The notes under the pieces were generated by a model that saw only the letters and a program-made list of their open reading frames with translations, was not told the DNA's origin and did no database searches. Of a DNA stretch of 64,000 bases, positions 1 through 12,257 are shown piece after piece; position 1 is the stretch's first letter, and each line of letters opens with the position of its first letter. Source of the DNA: Pristionchus mayeri. Lineage: Eukaryota > Nematoda > Chromadorea > Rhabditida > Neodiplogasteridae. Made by a program: the position numbers and the translations under genes. The stretch is taken from assembly GCA_036245805.1 (NCBI GenBank), contig BTRK01000006.1, positions 19,562,365 to 19,626,364 of the forward strand, in the 5' to 3' direction.

Positions 1-3000
1 GCTATGGAACATTTTCAAACTTTCTGGAACATTCTAGAAGCTTTGGAACATTTTCAAACTTTCTGGAACATTCTAGAAGCTTTGGAACAATTTCAAACTT
101 TCTGGAACATTCTAGAAGCTATGGAACATTTTTAACTTTGTGGAACATTCTAGAAGCTATGGAACATTTTCAACTTTCTGGAACATTCTAGAAGCTGTGG
201 AACATTTTTTTAACTTTCTGGAACATTCTGGAAGCTTTGGAACATTTTCAAACTTTCTGGAACATTCTGGAAGCTTTGGAACATTTTCAAACTTTCTGGA
301 ACATTCTAGAAGCTATGGAACATTTTTAACTTTGTGGAACATTCTAGAAGCTATGGAACATTTTCAACTTTCTGGAACATTCTAGAAGCTTTGGAACATT
401 TTCGAACTTTCTGGAACATTCTAGAAGCTATGGAACATTTTCAAACTTTCTGGAACATTCTAGAAGCTATGGAACATTTTCGTACTTTCTGGAACATCCT
501 AGAAGCTATGGAACATTTTCGAACTTTCTGGAACATTTTAGAAGCTTTGGAACATTTTCGAACTTTCTGGAACATTCTAGAAGCTATGGAACATTTTCGT
601 ACTTTCTGGAACATCCTAGAAGCTATGGATCATTTTCGTACTTTCCGGAACATTCTAGAACCTTTGGTACATTTTCGAACTTTCTGGAACATTCTAGAAG
701 CTATGGAACATTTAAAAACTTTCTGGAACATTCTAGAAGCTATGGAACATTTTCGTACTTTCTGGAACATTCTGGAAGCTTTGGACCATTTTCGACCTTT
801 CTGGAACATTCTAGAAGCTTTGGAACATTTTTAACTTTGTGGAACATTCTAGAAGCTTTGGAACATTTTCAAACTTTCTGGAACATTCTAGAAGCTTTGG
901 AACATTTTCGAACTTTCTGGAACATTCTAGAAGCTATGGAACATTTTCAAACTTTCTGAAACATTCTAGAAGCTTTGGAACATTTTCGAACTTTCTGGAA
1001 CATTCTAGAAGCTTTGGAACATTTTCAAACTTTCTGGAACATTCTAGAAGCTTTGGAACATTTTCAAACTTTCTGGAACATTCTAGAAGCTATGGAACAT
1101 TTTCAAACTTTCTGGAACATTCTAGAAGCTTTGGAACATTTTCAAAACTTTCTGGAACATTCTAGAAGCTATGGAACATTTTCGAACTTTCTGGAACATT
1201 CTAGAAGCTATGGAACATTTTCAAACTTTCTGGAACATTCTAGAAGCTATGGAACATTTTCGTACTTTCTGGAACATTCTAGAAGCTGTGGAACATTTTC
1301 GTACTTTCTGGAACATTCTAGAAGCTTTGGAACATTCTAGAAGCTTTGCAACATTTTCGAACTTTCTGTAACATTCTAGAAGCTGTGGAACATTTTTTTA
1401 ACTTTCTGGAACATTCTAGAAGCTATGGAACATTTTCAAACTTTCTGGAACATTCTAGAAGCTATGGAACATTTTCGTACTTTCTGGAACATTCTGGAAG
1501 CTTTGGACCATTTTCGAACTTTCTGGAACATTCTAGAAGCTATGGAACATTTTCAAACTTTCTGGAACATTCTAGAAGCTATGGAACATTTTCAACTTTC
1601 TGGAACATTCTAGAAGCTGTGGAACATTTTTTTAACTTTCTGGAACATTCTAGAAGCTGTGGAACATTTTCGTACTTTCTGGAACATTCTAGAAGCTTTG
1701 GAACATTCTAGAAGCTTTGCAACATTTTCGAACTTTCTGTAACATTCTAGAAGCTGTGGAACATTTTTTTAACTTTCTGGAACATTCTAGAAGCTATGGA
1801 ACATTTTCGTACTTTCTGGAACATTCTAGAAGCTATGGAACATTTTCGTACTTTCTGGAACATTCTAGAAGCTGTGGAACATTTTCAAACTTTCTGGAAC
1901 ATTCTAGAAGCTATGGAACATTTTCAACTTTCTGGAACATTCTAGAAGCTTTGGAACATTTTCGAACTTTCTGGAACATTCTAGAAGCTATGGAACATTT
2001 TCAAACTTTCTGGAACATTCTAGAAGCTATGGAACATTTTCGTACTTTCTGGAACATCCTAGAAGCTATGGAACATTTTCGAACTTTCTGGAACATTTTA
2101 GAAGCTTTGGAACATTTTCGAACTTTCTGGAACATTCTAGAAGCTATGGAACATTTTCGTACTTTCTGGAACATCCTAGAAGCTATGGATCATTTTCGTA
2201 CTTTCCGGAACATTCTAGAACCTTTGGTACATTTTCGAACTTTCTGGAACATTCTAGAAGCTATGGAACATTTAAAAACTTTCTGGAACATTCTAGAAGC
2301 TATGGAACATTTTCGTACTTTCTGGAACATTCTGGAAGCTTTGGACCATTTTCGACCTTTCTGGAACATTCTAGAAGCTTTGGAACATTTTTAACTTTGT
2401 GGAACATTCTAGAAGCTTTGGAACATTTTCAAACTTTCTGGAACATTCTAGAAGCTTTGGAACATTTTCGAACTTTCTGGAACATTCTAGAAGCTATGGA
2501 ACATTTTCAAACTTTCTGAAACATTCTAGAAGCTTTGGAACATTTTCGAACTTTCTGGAACATTCTAGAAGCTTTAGAACATTTTCAAACTTTCTGGAAC
2601 ATTCTAGAAGCTTTGGAACATTTTCAAACTTTCTGGAACATTCTAGAAGCTATGGAACATTTTCAAACTTTCTGGAACATTCTAGAAGCTTTGGAACATT
2701 TTCAAAACTTTCTGGAACATTCTAGAAGCTATGGAACATTTTCGAACTTTCTGGAACATTCTAGAAGCTATGGAACATTTTCAAACTTTCTGGAACATTC
2801 TAGAAGCTATGGAACATTTTCGTACTTTCTGGAACATTCTAGAAGCTGTGGAACATTTTCGTACTTTCTGGAACATTCTAGAAGCTTTGGAACATTCTAG
2901 AAGCTTTGCAACATTTTCGAACTTTCTGTAACATTCTAGAAGCTGTGGAACATTTTTTTAACTTTCTGGAACATTCTAGAAGCTATGGAACATTTTCAAA

Positions 3001-6000
3001 CTTTCTGGAACATTCTAGAAGCTATGGAACATTTTCGTACTTTCTGGAACATTCTGGAAGCTTTGGACCATTTTCGAACTTTCTGGAACATTCTAGAAGC
3101 TATGGAACATTTTCAAACTTTCTGGAACATTCTAGAAGCTATGGAACATTTTCAACTTTCTGGAACATTCTAGAAGCTGTGGAACATTTTTTTAACTTTC
3201 TGGAACATTCTAGAAGCTGTGGAACATTTTCGTACTTTCTGGAACATTCTAGAAGCTTTGGAACATTTTCGTACTTTCTGGAACATTCTAGAAGCTGTGG
3301 AACATTTTCAAACTTTCTGGAACATTCTAGAAGCTATGGAACATTTTCAACTTTCTGGAACATTCTAGAAGCTTTGGAACATTTTCGAACTTTCTGGAAC
3401 ATTCTAGAAGCTATGGAACATTTTCAAACTTTCTGGAACATTCTAGAAGCTGTGGAACATTTTTTTAACTTTCTGGAACATTCTAGAAGCTATGGAACAT
3501 TTTCGTACTTTCTGGAACATTCTAGAAGCTATGGAACATTTTCGTACTTTCTGGAACATTCTAGAAGCTGTGGAACATTTTCAAACTTTCTGGAACATTC
3601 TAGAAGCTATGGAACATTTTCAACTTTCTGGAACATTCTAGAAGCTTTGGAACATTTTCGAACTTTCTGGAACATTTTAGAAGCTTTGGAACATTTTCGA
3701 ACTTTCTGGAACATTCTAGAAGCTATGGAACATTTTCGTACTTTCTGGAACATCCTAGAAGCTATGGAACATTTTCGAACTTTCTGGAACATTTTAGAAG
3801 CTTTGGAACATTTTCGAACTTTCTGGAACATTCTAGAAGCTATGGAACATTTTCGTACTTTCTGGAACATCCTAGAAGCTATGGATCATTTTCGTACTTT
3901 CCGGAACATTCTAGAACCTTTGGTACATTTTCGAACTTTCTGGAACATTCTAGAAGCTATGGAACATTTAAAAACTTTCTGGAACATTCTAGAAGCTATG
4001 GAACATTTTCGTACTTTCTGGAACATTCTGGAAGCTTTGGACCATTTTCGACCTTTCTGGAACATTCTAGAAGCTTTGGAACATTTTTAACTTTGTGGAA
4101 CATTCTAGAAGCTTTGGAACATTTTCAAACTTTCTGGAACATTCTAGAAGCTTTGGAACATTTTCGAACTTTCTGGAACATTCTAGAAGCTATGGAACAT
4201 TTTCAAACTTTCTGAAACATTCTAGAAGCTTTGGAACATTTTCGAACTTTCTGGAACATTCTAGAAGCTTTGGAACATTTTCAAACTTTCTGGAACATTC
4301 TAGAAGCTTTGGAACATTTTCAAACTTTCTGGAACATTCTAGAAGCTATGGAACATTTTCAAACTTTCTGGAACATTCTAGAAGCTTTGGAACATTTTCA
4401 AAACTTTCTGGAACATTCTAGAAGCTATGGAACATTTTCGAACTTTCTGGAACATTCTAGAAGCTATGGAACATTTTCAAACTTTCTGGAACATTCTAGA
4501 AGCTATGGAACATTTTCGTACTTTCTGGAACATTCTAGAAGCTGTGGAACATTTTCGTACTTTCTGGAACATTCTAGAAGCTTTGGAACATTCTAGAAGC
4601 TTTGCAACATTTTCGAACTTTCTGTAACATTCTAGAAGCTGTGGAACATTTTTTTAACTTTCTGGAACATTCTAGAAGCTATGGAACATTTTCAAACTTT
4701 CTGGAACATTCTAGAAGCTATGGAACATTTTCGTACTTTCTGGAACATTCTGGAAGCTTTGGACCATTTTCGAACTTTCTGGAACATTCTAGAAGCTATG
4801 GAACATTTTCAAACTTTCTGGAACATTCTAGAAGCTATGGAACATTTTCAACTTTCTGGAACATTCTAGAAGCTGTGGAACATTTTTTTAACTTTCTGGA
4901 ACATTCTAGAAGCTGTGGAACATTTTCGTACTTTCTGGAACATTCTAGAAGCTTTGGAACATTCTAGAAGCTTTGCAACATTTTCGAACTTTCTGTAACA
5001 TTCTAGAAGCTGTGGAACATTTTTTTAACTTTCTGGAACATTCTAGAAGCTATGGAACATTTTCGTACTTTCTGGAACATTCTAGAAGCTATGGAACATT
5101 TTCGTACTTTCTGGAACATTCTAGAAGCTGTGGAACATTTTCAGTACTTTCTGGAACATTCTAGAAGCTATGGAACATTTTCGTACTTTCTGGAACATTC
5201 TAGAAGCTTTGGAACATTTTCGAACTTTCTGTAACATTCTAGAAGCTGTGGAACATTTTTTTAACTTTCTGGAACATTCTAGAAGCTATGGAACATTTTC
5301 AAACTTTCTTGAACATTCTAGAAGCTATGGAACATTTTCGTACTTTCTGGAACATTCTAGAACCTTTGGTACATTTTCGAACTTTCTGGAACATTCTAGA
5401 AGCTATGGAACATTTTCGTACTTTCTTTAACATTCTAGAAGCTATGGTACATTTTCGTACTTTCTGGAACATTCTAGAAGCTGTGGAACATTTTCAGTAC
5501 TTTCTGGAACATTCTAGAAGCTATGGAACATTTTCGTACTTTCTGGAACATTCTAGAAGCTTTGGAACATTTTCGAACTTTCTGTAACATTCTAGAAGCT
5601 GTGGAACATTTTTTTAACTTTCTGGAACATTCTAGAAGCTATGGAACATTTTCGTACTTTCTGGAACATTCTGGAAGCTTTGGAACATTTTCAACCTTTC
5701 TGGAACATTCTGGAAGCTTTGGAACATTTTCAAACTTTCTGGAACATTCTAGAAGCTATGGAACATTTTCAACTTTCTGGAACATTCTAGAAGCTTTGGA
5801 ACATTTTCGAACTTTCTGGAACATTCTAGAAGCTATGGAACATTTTCAAACTTTCTGGAACATTCTAGAAGCTATGGAACATTTTCGTACTTTCTGGAAC
5901 ATCCTAGAAGCTATGGAACATTTTCGAACTTTCTGGAACATTTTAGAAGCTTTGGAACATTTTCGAACTTTCTGGAACATTCTAGAAGCTATGGAACATT

Positions 6001-9000
6001 TTCGTACTTTCTGGAACATCCTAGAAGCTATGGATCATTTTCGTACTTTCCGGAACATTCTAGAACCTTTGGTACATTTTCGAACTTTCTGGAACATTCT
6101 AGAAGCTATGGAACATTTTAAAACTTTCTGGAACATTCTAGAACCTTTGGTACGTTTTCGAACTTTCTGGAACATTCTAGAAGCTATGGAACATTTTCGT
6201 ACTTTCTGGAACATCCTAGAAGCTATGGATCATTTTCGTACTTTCCGGAACATTCTAGAAGCTATGGAACATTTTCAAACTTTCTGGAACATTCTAGAAG
6301 CTATGGAACATTTTCGTACTTTCTGGAACATTCTAGAACCTTTGGTACGTTTTTGAACTTTCTGGAACATTCTAGAAGCTATGGAACATTTTCGTACTTT
6401 CTGGAACATCCTAGAAGCTATGGATCATTTTCGTACTTTCCGGAACATTCTAGAAGCTATGGAACATTTTCAAACTTTCTGGAACATTCTAGAAGCTATG
6501 GAACATTTTCGTACTTTCTGGAACATTCTAGAACCTTTGGTACGTTTTCGAACTTTCTGGAACATTCTAGAAGCTATGGAACATTTTCGTACTTTCTGGA
6601 ACATTCTAGAAGCTATGGAACATTTTCGTACTTTCTGGAACATTCTAGAAGCTATGGAACATTTTCGTACTTTCTGGAACATTCTAGAAGCTGTGGAACA
6701 TTTTCAGTACTTTCTGGAACATTCTAGAAGCTATGGAACATTTTCGTACTTTCTGGAACATTCTAGAAGCTTTGGAACATTTTCGAACTTTCTGTAACAT
6801 TCTAGAAGCTGTGGAACATTTTTTTAACTTTCTGGAACATTCTAGAAGCTATGGAACATTTTCAAACTTTCTGGAACATTCTAGAAGCTATGGAACATTT
6901 TCGTACTTTCTGGAACATTCTAGAAGCTGTGGAACATTTTCGAACTTTCTGGAACATTCTAGAAGCTTTGGAACATTTTCGAACTTTCTGGAACATTCTA
7001 GAAGCTATGGAACATTTTCAAACTTTCTGGAACATTCTAGAAGCTTTGGAACATTTTCAAACTTTCTGGAACATTCTAGAAGCTTTGGAACAATTTCAAA
7101 CTTTCTGGAACATTCTAGAAGCTATGGAACATTTTTAACTTTGTGGAACATTCTAGAAGCTATGGAACATTTTCAACTTTCTGGAACATTCTAGAAGCTG
7201 TGGAACATTTTTTTAACTTTCTGGAACATTCTGGAAGCTTTGGAACATTTTCAAACTTTCTGGAACATTCTGGAAGCTTTGGAACATTTTCAAACTTTCT
7301 GGAACATTCTAGAAGCTATGGAACATTTTTAACTTTGTGGAACATTCTAGAAGCTATGGAACATTTTCAACTTTCTGGAACATTCTAGAAGCTTTGGAAC
7401 ATTTTCGAACTTTCTGGAACATTCTAGAAGCTATGGAACATTTTCAAACTTTCTGGAACATTCTAGAAGCTATCGAACATTTTCGTACTTTCTGGAACAT
7501 TCTAGAAGCTGTGGAACATTTTCGTACTTTCTGGAACATTCTAGAAGCTTTGGAACATTCTAGAAGCTTTGCAACATTTTCGAACTTTCTGTAACATTCT
7601 AGAAGCTGTGGAACATTTTTTTAACTTTCTGGAACATTCTAGAAGCTATGGAACATTTTCGTACTTTCTGGAACATTCTAGAAGCTATGGAACATTTTCG
7701 TACTTTCTGGAACATTCTAGAAGCTGTGGAACATTTTCAGTACTTTCTGGAACATTCTAGAAGCTATGGAACATTTTCGTACTTTCTGGAACATTCTAGA
7801 AGCTTTGGAACATTTTCGAACTTTCTGGAACATTCTAGAAGCTTTGGAACAATTTCAAACTTTCTGGAACATTCTAGAAGCTATGGAACATTTTTAACTT
7901 TGTGGAACATTCTAGAAGCTATGGAACATTTTCAACTTTCTGGAACATTCTAGAAGCTGTGGAACATTTTTTTAACTTTCTGGAACATTCTGGAAGCTTT
8001 GGAACATTTTCAAACTTTCTGGAACATTCTGGAAGCTTTGGAACATTTTCAAACTTTCTGGAACATTCTAGAAGCTATGGAACATTTTTAACTTTGTGGA
8101 ACATTCTAGAAGCTATGGAACATTTTCAACTTTCTGGAACATTCTAGAAGCTTTGGAACATTTTCGAACTTTCTGGAACATTCTAGAAGCTATGGAACAT
8201 TTTCAAACTTTCTGGAACATTCTAGAAGCTATGGATCATTTTCGTACTTTCTGGAACATCCTAGAAGCTATGGAACATTTTCGAACTTTCTGGAACATTT
8301 TAGAAGCTTTGGAACATTTTCGAACTTTCTGGAACATTCTAGAAGCTATGGAACATTTTCGTACTTTCTGGAACATCCTAGAAGCTATGGATCATTTTCG
8401 TACTTTCCGGAACATTCTAGAACCTTTGGTACATTTTCGAACTTTCTGGAACATTCTAGAAGCTATGGAACATTTTCAAACTTTCTGGAACATTCTAGAA
8501 GCTATGGAACATTTTCGTACTTTCTGGAACATTCTGGAAGCTTTGGACCATTTTCGAACTTTCTGGAACATTCTAGAAGCTATGGAACATTTTCAAACTT
8601 TCTGGAACATTCTAGAAGCTATGGAACATTTTCGTACTTTCTGGAACATTCTAGAAGCTGTGGAACATTTTCGTACTTTCTGGAACATTCTAGAAGCTTT
8701 GGAACATTCTAGAAGCTTTGCAACATTTTCGAACTTTCTGTAACATTCTAGAAGCTGTGGAACATTTTTTTAACTTTCTGGAACATTCTAGAAGCTATGG
8801 AACATTTTCGTACTTTCTGGAACATTCTAGAAGCTATGGAACATTTTCGTACTTTCTGGAACATTCTAGAAGCTGTGGAACATTTTCAGTACTTTCTGGA
8901 ACATTCTAGAAGCTATGGAACATTTTCGTACTTTCTGGAACATTCTAGAAGCTTTGGAACATTTTCGAACTTTCTGTAACATTCTAGAAGCTGTGGAACA

Positions 9001-10984
9001 TTTTTTTAACTTTCTGGAACATTCTAGAAGCTATGGAACATTTTCAAACTTTCTGGAACATTCTAGAAGCTATGGAACATTTTCGTACTTTCTGGAACAT
9101 TCTAGAACCTTTGGTACATTTTCGAACTTTCTGGAACATTCTAGAAGCTATGGAACATTTTCGTACTTTCTTTAACATTCTAGAAGCTATGGAACATTTT
9201 CGTACTTTCTGGAACATTCTAGAAGCTGTGGAACATTTTCAGTACTTTCTGGAACATTCTAGAAGCTATGGAACATTTTCGTACTTTCTGGAACATTCTA
9301 GAAGCTTTGGAACATTTTCGAACTTTCTGTAACATTCTAGAAGCTGTGGAACATTTTTTTAACTTTCTGGAACATTCTAGAAGCTATGGAACATTTTCAA
9401 ACTTTCTGGAACATTCTAGAAGCTTTGGAACATTTTCGAACTTTCTGGAACATTCTAGAAGCTATGGAACATTTTCAAACTTTCTGGAACATTCTAGAAG
9501 CTTTGGAACATTTTCAAACTTTCTGGAACATTCTAGAAGCTTTGGAACAATTTCAAACTTTCTGGAACATTCTAGAAGCTATGGAACATTTTTAACTTTG
9601 TGGAACATTCTAGAAGCTATGGAACATTTTCAACTTTCTGGAACATTCTAGAAGCTGTGGAACATTTTTTTAACTTTCTGGAACATTCTGGAAGCTTTGG
9701 AACATTTTCAAACTTTCTGGAACATTCTAGAAGCTATGGAACATTTTTAACTTTGTGGAACATTCTAGAAGCTATGGAACATTTTCAACTTTCTGGAACA
9801 TTCTAGAAGCTTTGGAACATTTTCGAACTTTCTGGAACATTCTAGAAGCTATGGAACATTTTCAAACTTTCTGGAACATTCTAGAAGCTATGGAACATTT
9901 TCGAACTTTCTGGAACATTCTAGAAGCTATGGAACATTTTCAAACTTTCTGGAACATTCTAGAAGCTATGGAACATTTTCGTACTTTCTGGAACATTCTA
10001 GAAGCTGTGGAACATTTTCGTACTTTCTGGAACATTCTAGAAGCTTTGGAACATTCTAGAAGCTTTGCAACATTTTCGAACTTTCTGTAACATTCTAGAA
10101 GCTGTGGAACATTTTTTAAACTTTCTGGAACATTCTAGAAGCTATGGAACATTTTCAAACTTTCTGGAACATTCTAGAAGCTATGGAACATTTTCGTACT
10201 TTCTGGAACATTCTGGAAGCTTTGGACCATTTTCGAACTTTCTGGAACATTCTAGAAGCTATGGAACATTTTCAAACTTTCTGGAACATTCTAGAAGCTA
10301 TGGAACATTTTCAACTTTCTAGAACATTCTAGAAGCTGTGGAACATTTTTTTAACTTTCTGGAACATTCTAGAAGCTGTGGAACATTTTCGTACTTTCTG
10401 GAACATTCTAGAAGCTTTGGAACATTTTCGAACTTTCTGGAACATTCTAGAAGCTATGGAACATTTTCAAACTTTCTGAAACATTCTAGAAGCTTTGGAA
10501 CATTTTCGAACTTTCTGGAACATTCTAGAAGCTTTGGAACATTTTCAAACTTTCTGGAACATTCTAGAAGCTTTGGAACATTTTCAAACTTTCTGGAACA
10601 TTCTAGAAGCTATGGAACATTTTCAAACTTTCTGGAACATTCTAGAAGCTATGGAACATTTTCAACTTTCTGGAACATTCTAGAAGCTGTGGAACATTTT
10701 TTTAACTTTCTGGAACATTCTAGAAGCTGTGGAACATTTTCGTACTTTCTGGAACATTCTAGAAGCTTTGGAACATTCTAGAAGCTATGGAACATTTTCA
10801 AACTTTCTGGAACATTCTAGAAGCTATGGAACATTTTCAACTTTCTGGAACATTCTAGAAGCTATGGAACATTTTCGTACTTTCTGGAACATTCTAGAAG
10901 CTGTGGAACATTTTCAGTACTTTCTGGAACATTCTAGAAGCTATGGAACATTTTCGTACTTTCTGGAACATTCTAGAAGCTGTG
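1..10984. repeat. 39-bp tandem satellite carrying heat-shock elements
   Basis: About 280 head-to-tail units of roughly 39 bp fill this block; the array starts before the window. A typical unit runs GGAACATTCTAGAAGC, then TATGGAACATTTTC, then RAACTTTCT. Across each unit junction the sequence reads TTCTGGAACATTCTAGAA, which is TTCnnGAAnnTTCnnGAA, four alternating pentamers of the heat-shock factor site. Variation concentrates in the other half of the unit (TATGG/TTTGG/TGTGG and CAAAC/CGAAC/CGTAC/TTTAAC), while the TTCTAGAA core is mostly kept, with occasional TTCTGGAA or CCTAGAA. Units of 38 and 40 bp and a short truncated unit (for example near 1329-1345) also occur. The array ends abruptly at 10984 against the palindrome arm. 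Confidence 0.97.
334..4421. repeat. Higher-order repeat blocks within the satellite
   Basis: The same ordered series of unit variants recurs. The block at about 380-1710 is repeated almost base for base 1560 bp downstream (about 1940-3270), which is 40 units. Much of it appears again starting near 3640, about 1700 bp further on. Diagnostic variants such as GGATCATTTTCGTACTTTCCGG, CATTTAAAAACTTT and CTTTCTGAAACATTC mark each copy. Variants like CATTTTTAACTTTGTGG recur near 130, 325, 830, 2390, 4085, 7135, 7330, 7890, 8090, 9590 and 9750. This is the pattern left by unequal exchange of multi-unit blocks. Confidence 0.85.
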
Positions 10985-11338
10985 GATAGGAAGAGAAAAA
11001 CGAACAATAGAGTGGTCGAACGACGGAAGCGGGGGTTCAACGAAACAGTCATCAACGAGATGGATATTAGAGGTGAAAACTAGATCGAGAATATTTCGAT
11101 TGCGAGTGGGCGAGGAAACTATTTGGTGGAGTGGGAGAGATCGGGAGAAAGAGAGAAGTGCGTTGGAATGAGGACTGGTAGATAAGAGGGAAAGGGAGGG
11201 CCAATCGATTTCCTTGCAGTTAAAGTCACCTACTACGACAATAGGGGAGAGATGAGAACAGTTCAAATCATAGATATACTCAAGGCACTCGTTAAAAGAC
11301 TCAATATAGCACGAAGGACTGCGATAGACACAAATAAT
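10985..11338 (-). pseudogene. LINE-A endonuclease fragment, left copy
   Basis: Minus-strand reading gives the middle of a non-LTR endonuclease: ICVYRSPS, then VVGDFNCKEIDWPS (the GDFN motif), then ILDLVF and FDHSIVRF (the SDH-like motif). It is the mirror of 32943-33298. The element is cut off by the satellite at 10984 and by a fold-back MITE at 11339. It cannot be functional. Confidence 0.9.
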
Positions 11339-11713
11339 GATCCACCTTCCGTGGGAAGGTGGCGTATCCTGGCTTTGCAAGCAAAGTCAACAGCTAAGTG
11401 AATTTTGGCGAAATTTCAATTCAATAAAAGGAGTGAGATTATACTACTCACAACAATCAGTTCAATAAAAGTCCCGTGATCAACTGCCAAAATTCGCGCT
11501 CTATTTTTTCAGGTGTCGCTGTTGACAGATTTGCAAAGTACGAATAAATAGAGCGCGAATTTTGGCTGTTGATCACGGGACTTTTATTGAACTGATTGTT
11601 GTGAGTAGTATGATCTCACTCCTTTTATTGAATTGAAATTTCGCCAAAATTCACTTAGCTGTTGACTTTGCTTGCAAAGCCAGGATACGCCACCTTCCCA
11701 CGGAAGGTGGATC
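11339..11713. mobile_element. 375-bp fold-back MITE, left copy
   Basis: Nearly perfect inverted repeat. GATCCACCTTCCGTGGGAAG begins it and its reverse complement ends it; the arms are about 170 bp around a short loop near 11505-11545. The ends themselves form a smaller hairpin (CCACCTTCC-GTG-GGAAGGTGG). It carries no coding capacity and sits at the edge of LINE-A. The mirror copy is at 32570-32944. Confidence 0.9.
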
Positions 11714-12013
11714 TCGGTACTTTTATTGGCGCGGAGAGACTGATTTCTTTATGTTATTAGCGTTTTCAACTAAGTGCATTGAAAGGGTAGAGATAGGAAA
11801 GCATAGGCAAACCTAGGGGTCTTTTCTATGTCTTATCGTCAAAATATCGCGAGATAATTGAATTATCCCCCCTTCATTCACCTCATTATGTATTGTAAAT
11901 GAGGGCAAATGTAAAGTAACCCAGGTCGGAAACTTTCGACTCCCTCCTCCGTCCTCTCCTCTACCAGAGGATACAATAGTATAAAACAGAAAGTGCCCGA
12001 TCGACCCCAACAA
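11714..12013. other. Unclassified arm sequence before the LINE insertion
   Basis: Shared with the right arm at about 32270-32569. It includes an AT-rich stretch, then a region continuous with 16216 onward once the LINE is removed. No gene is supported. It may belong to a Helitron whose 3' end lies near 16942, since it begins with TC just after the MITE, but that 5' end is a guess. Confidence 0.5.
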
Positions 12014-12257
12014 CCCCAATCCAATCCAATCCGATCGACCCCAATCCTAGTCTTTGTCTCCGTCGCGAGCGGTCGTCTCCCCCCTCGCTCCCGGATTAGG
12101 GAAATTGCCTTCCCTCTCCTCTCGCCTCGACTTCCTCCCCTTTCTCGCCGTCGCTGATCTACCTGGTCTTCGCTAGTCGGCACGTGGGAAGCCGACGGAG
12201 GTGGTCTAATCCCACTCGACCAGGTGGGACACTTTTCAACGCTTTCTCCCCTGCGCG

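Noticed and set aside
1..10984. CRISPR-like array
   Set aside because: Units are contiguous variants of one 39-bp sequence without unique spacers, in clearly eukaryotic DNA.
140..10989. Dozens of open frames of 60-394 codons across the first 11 kb
   Set aside because: They are the satellite read in different frames; 39 bp is 13 codons without a stop. No start context, splice structure or non-repeat sequence supports a gene.
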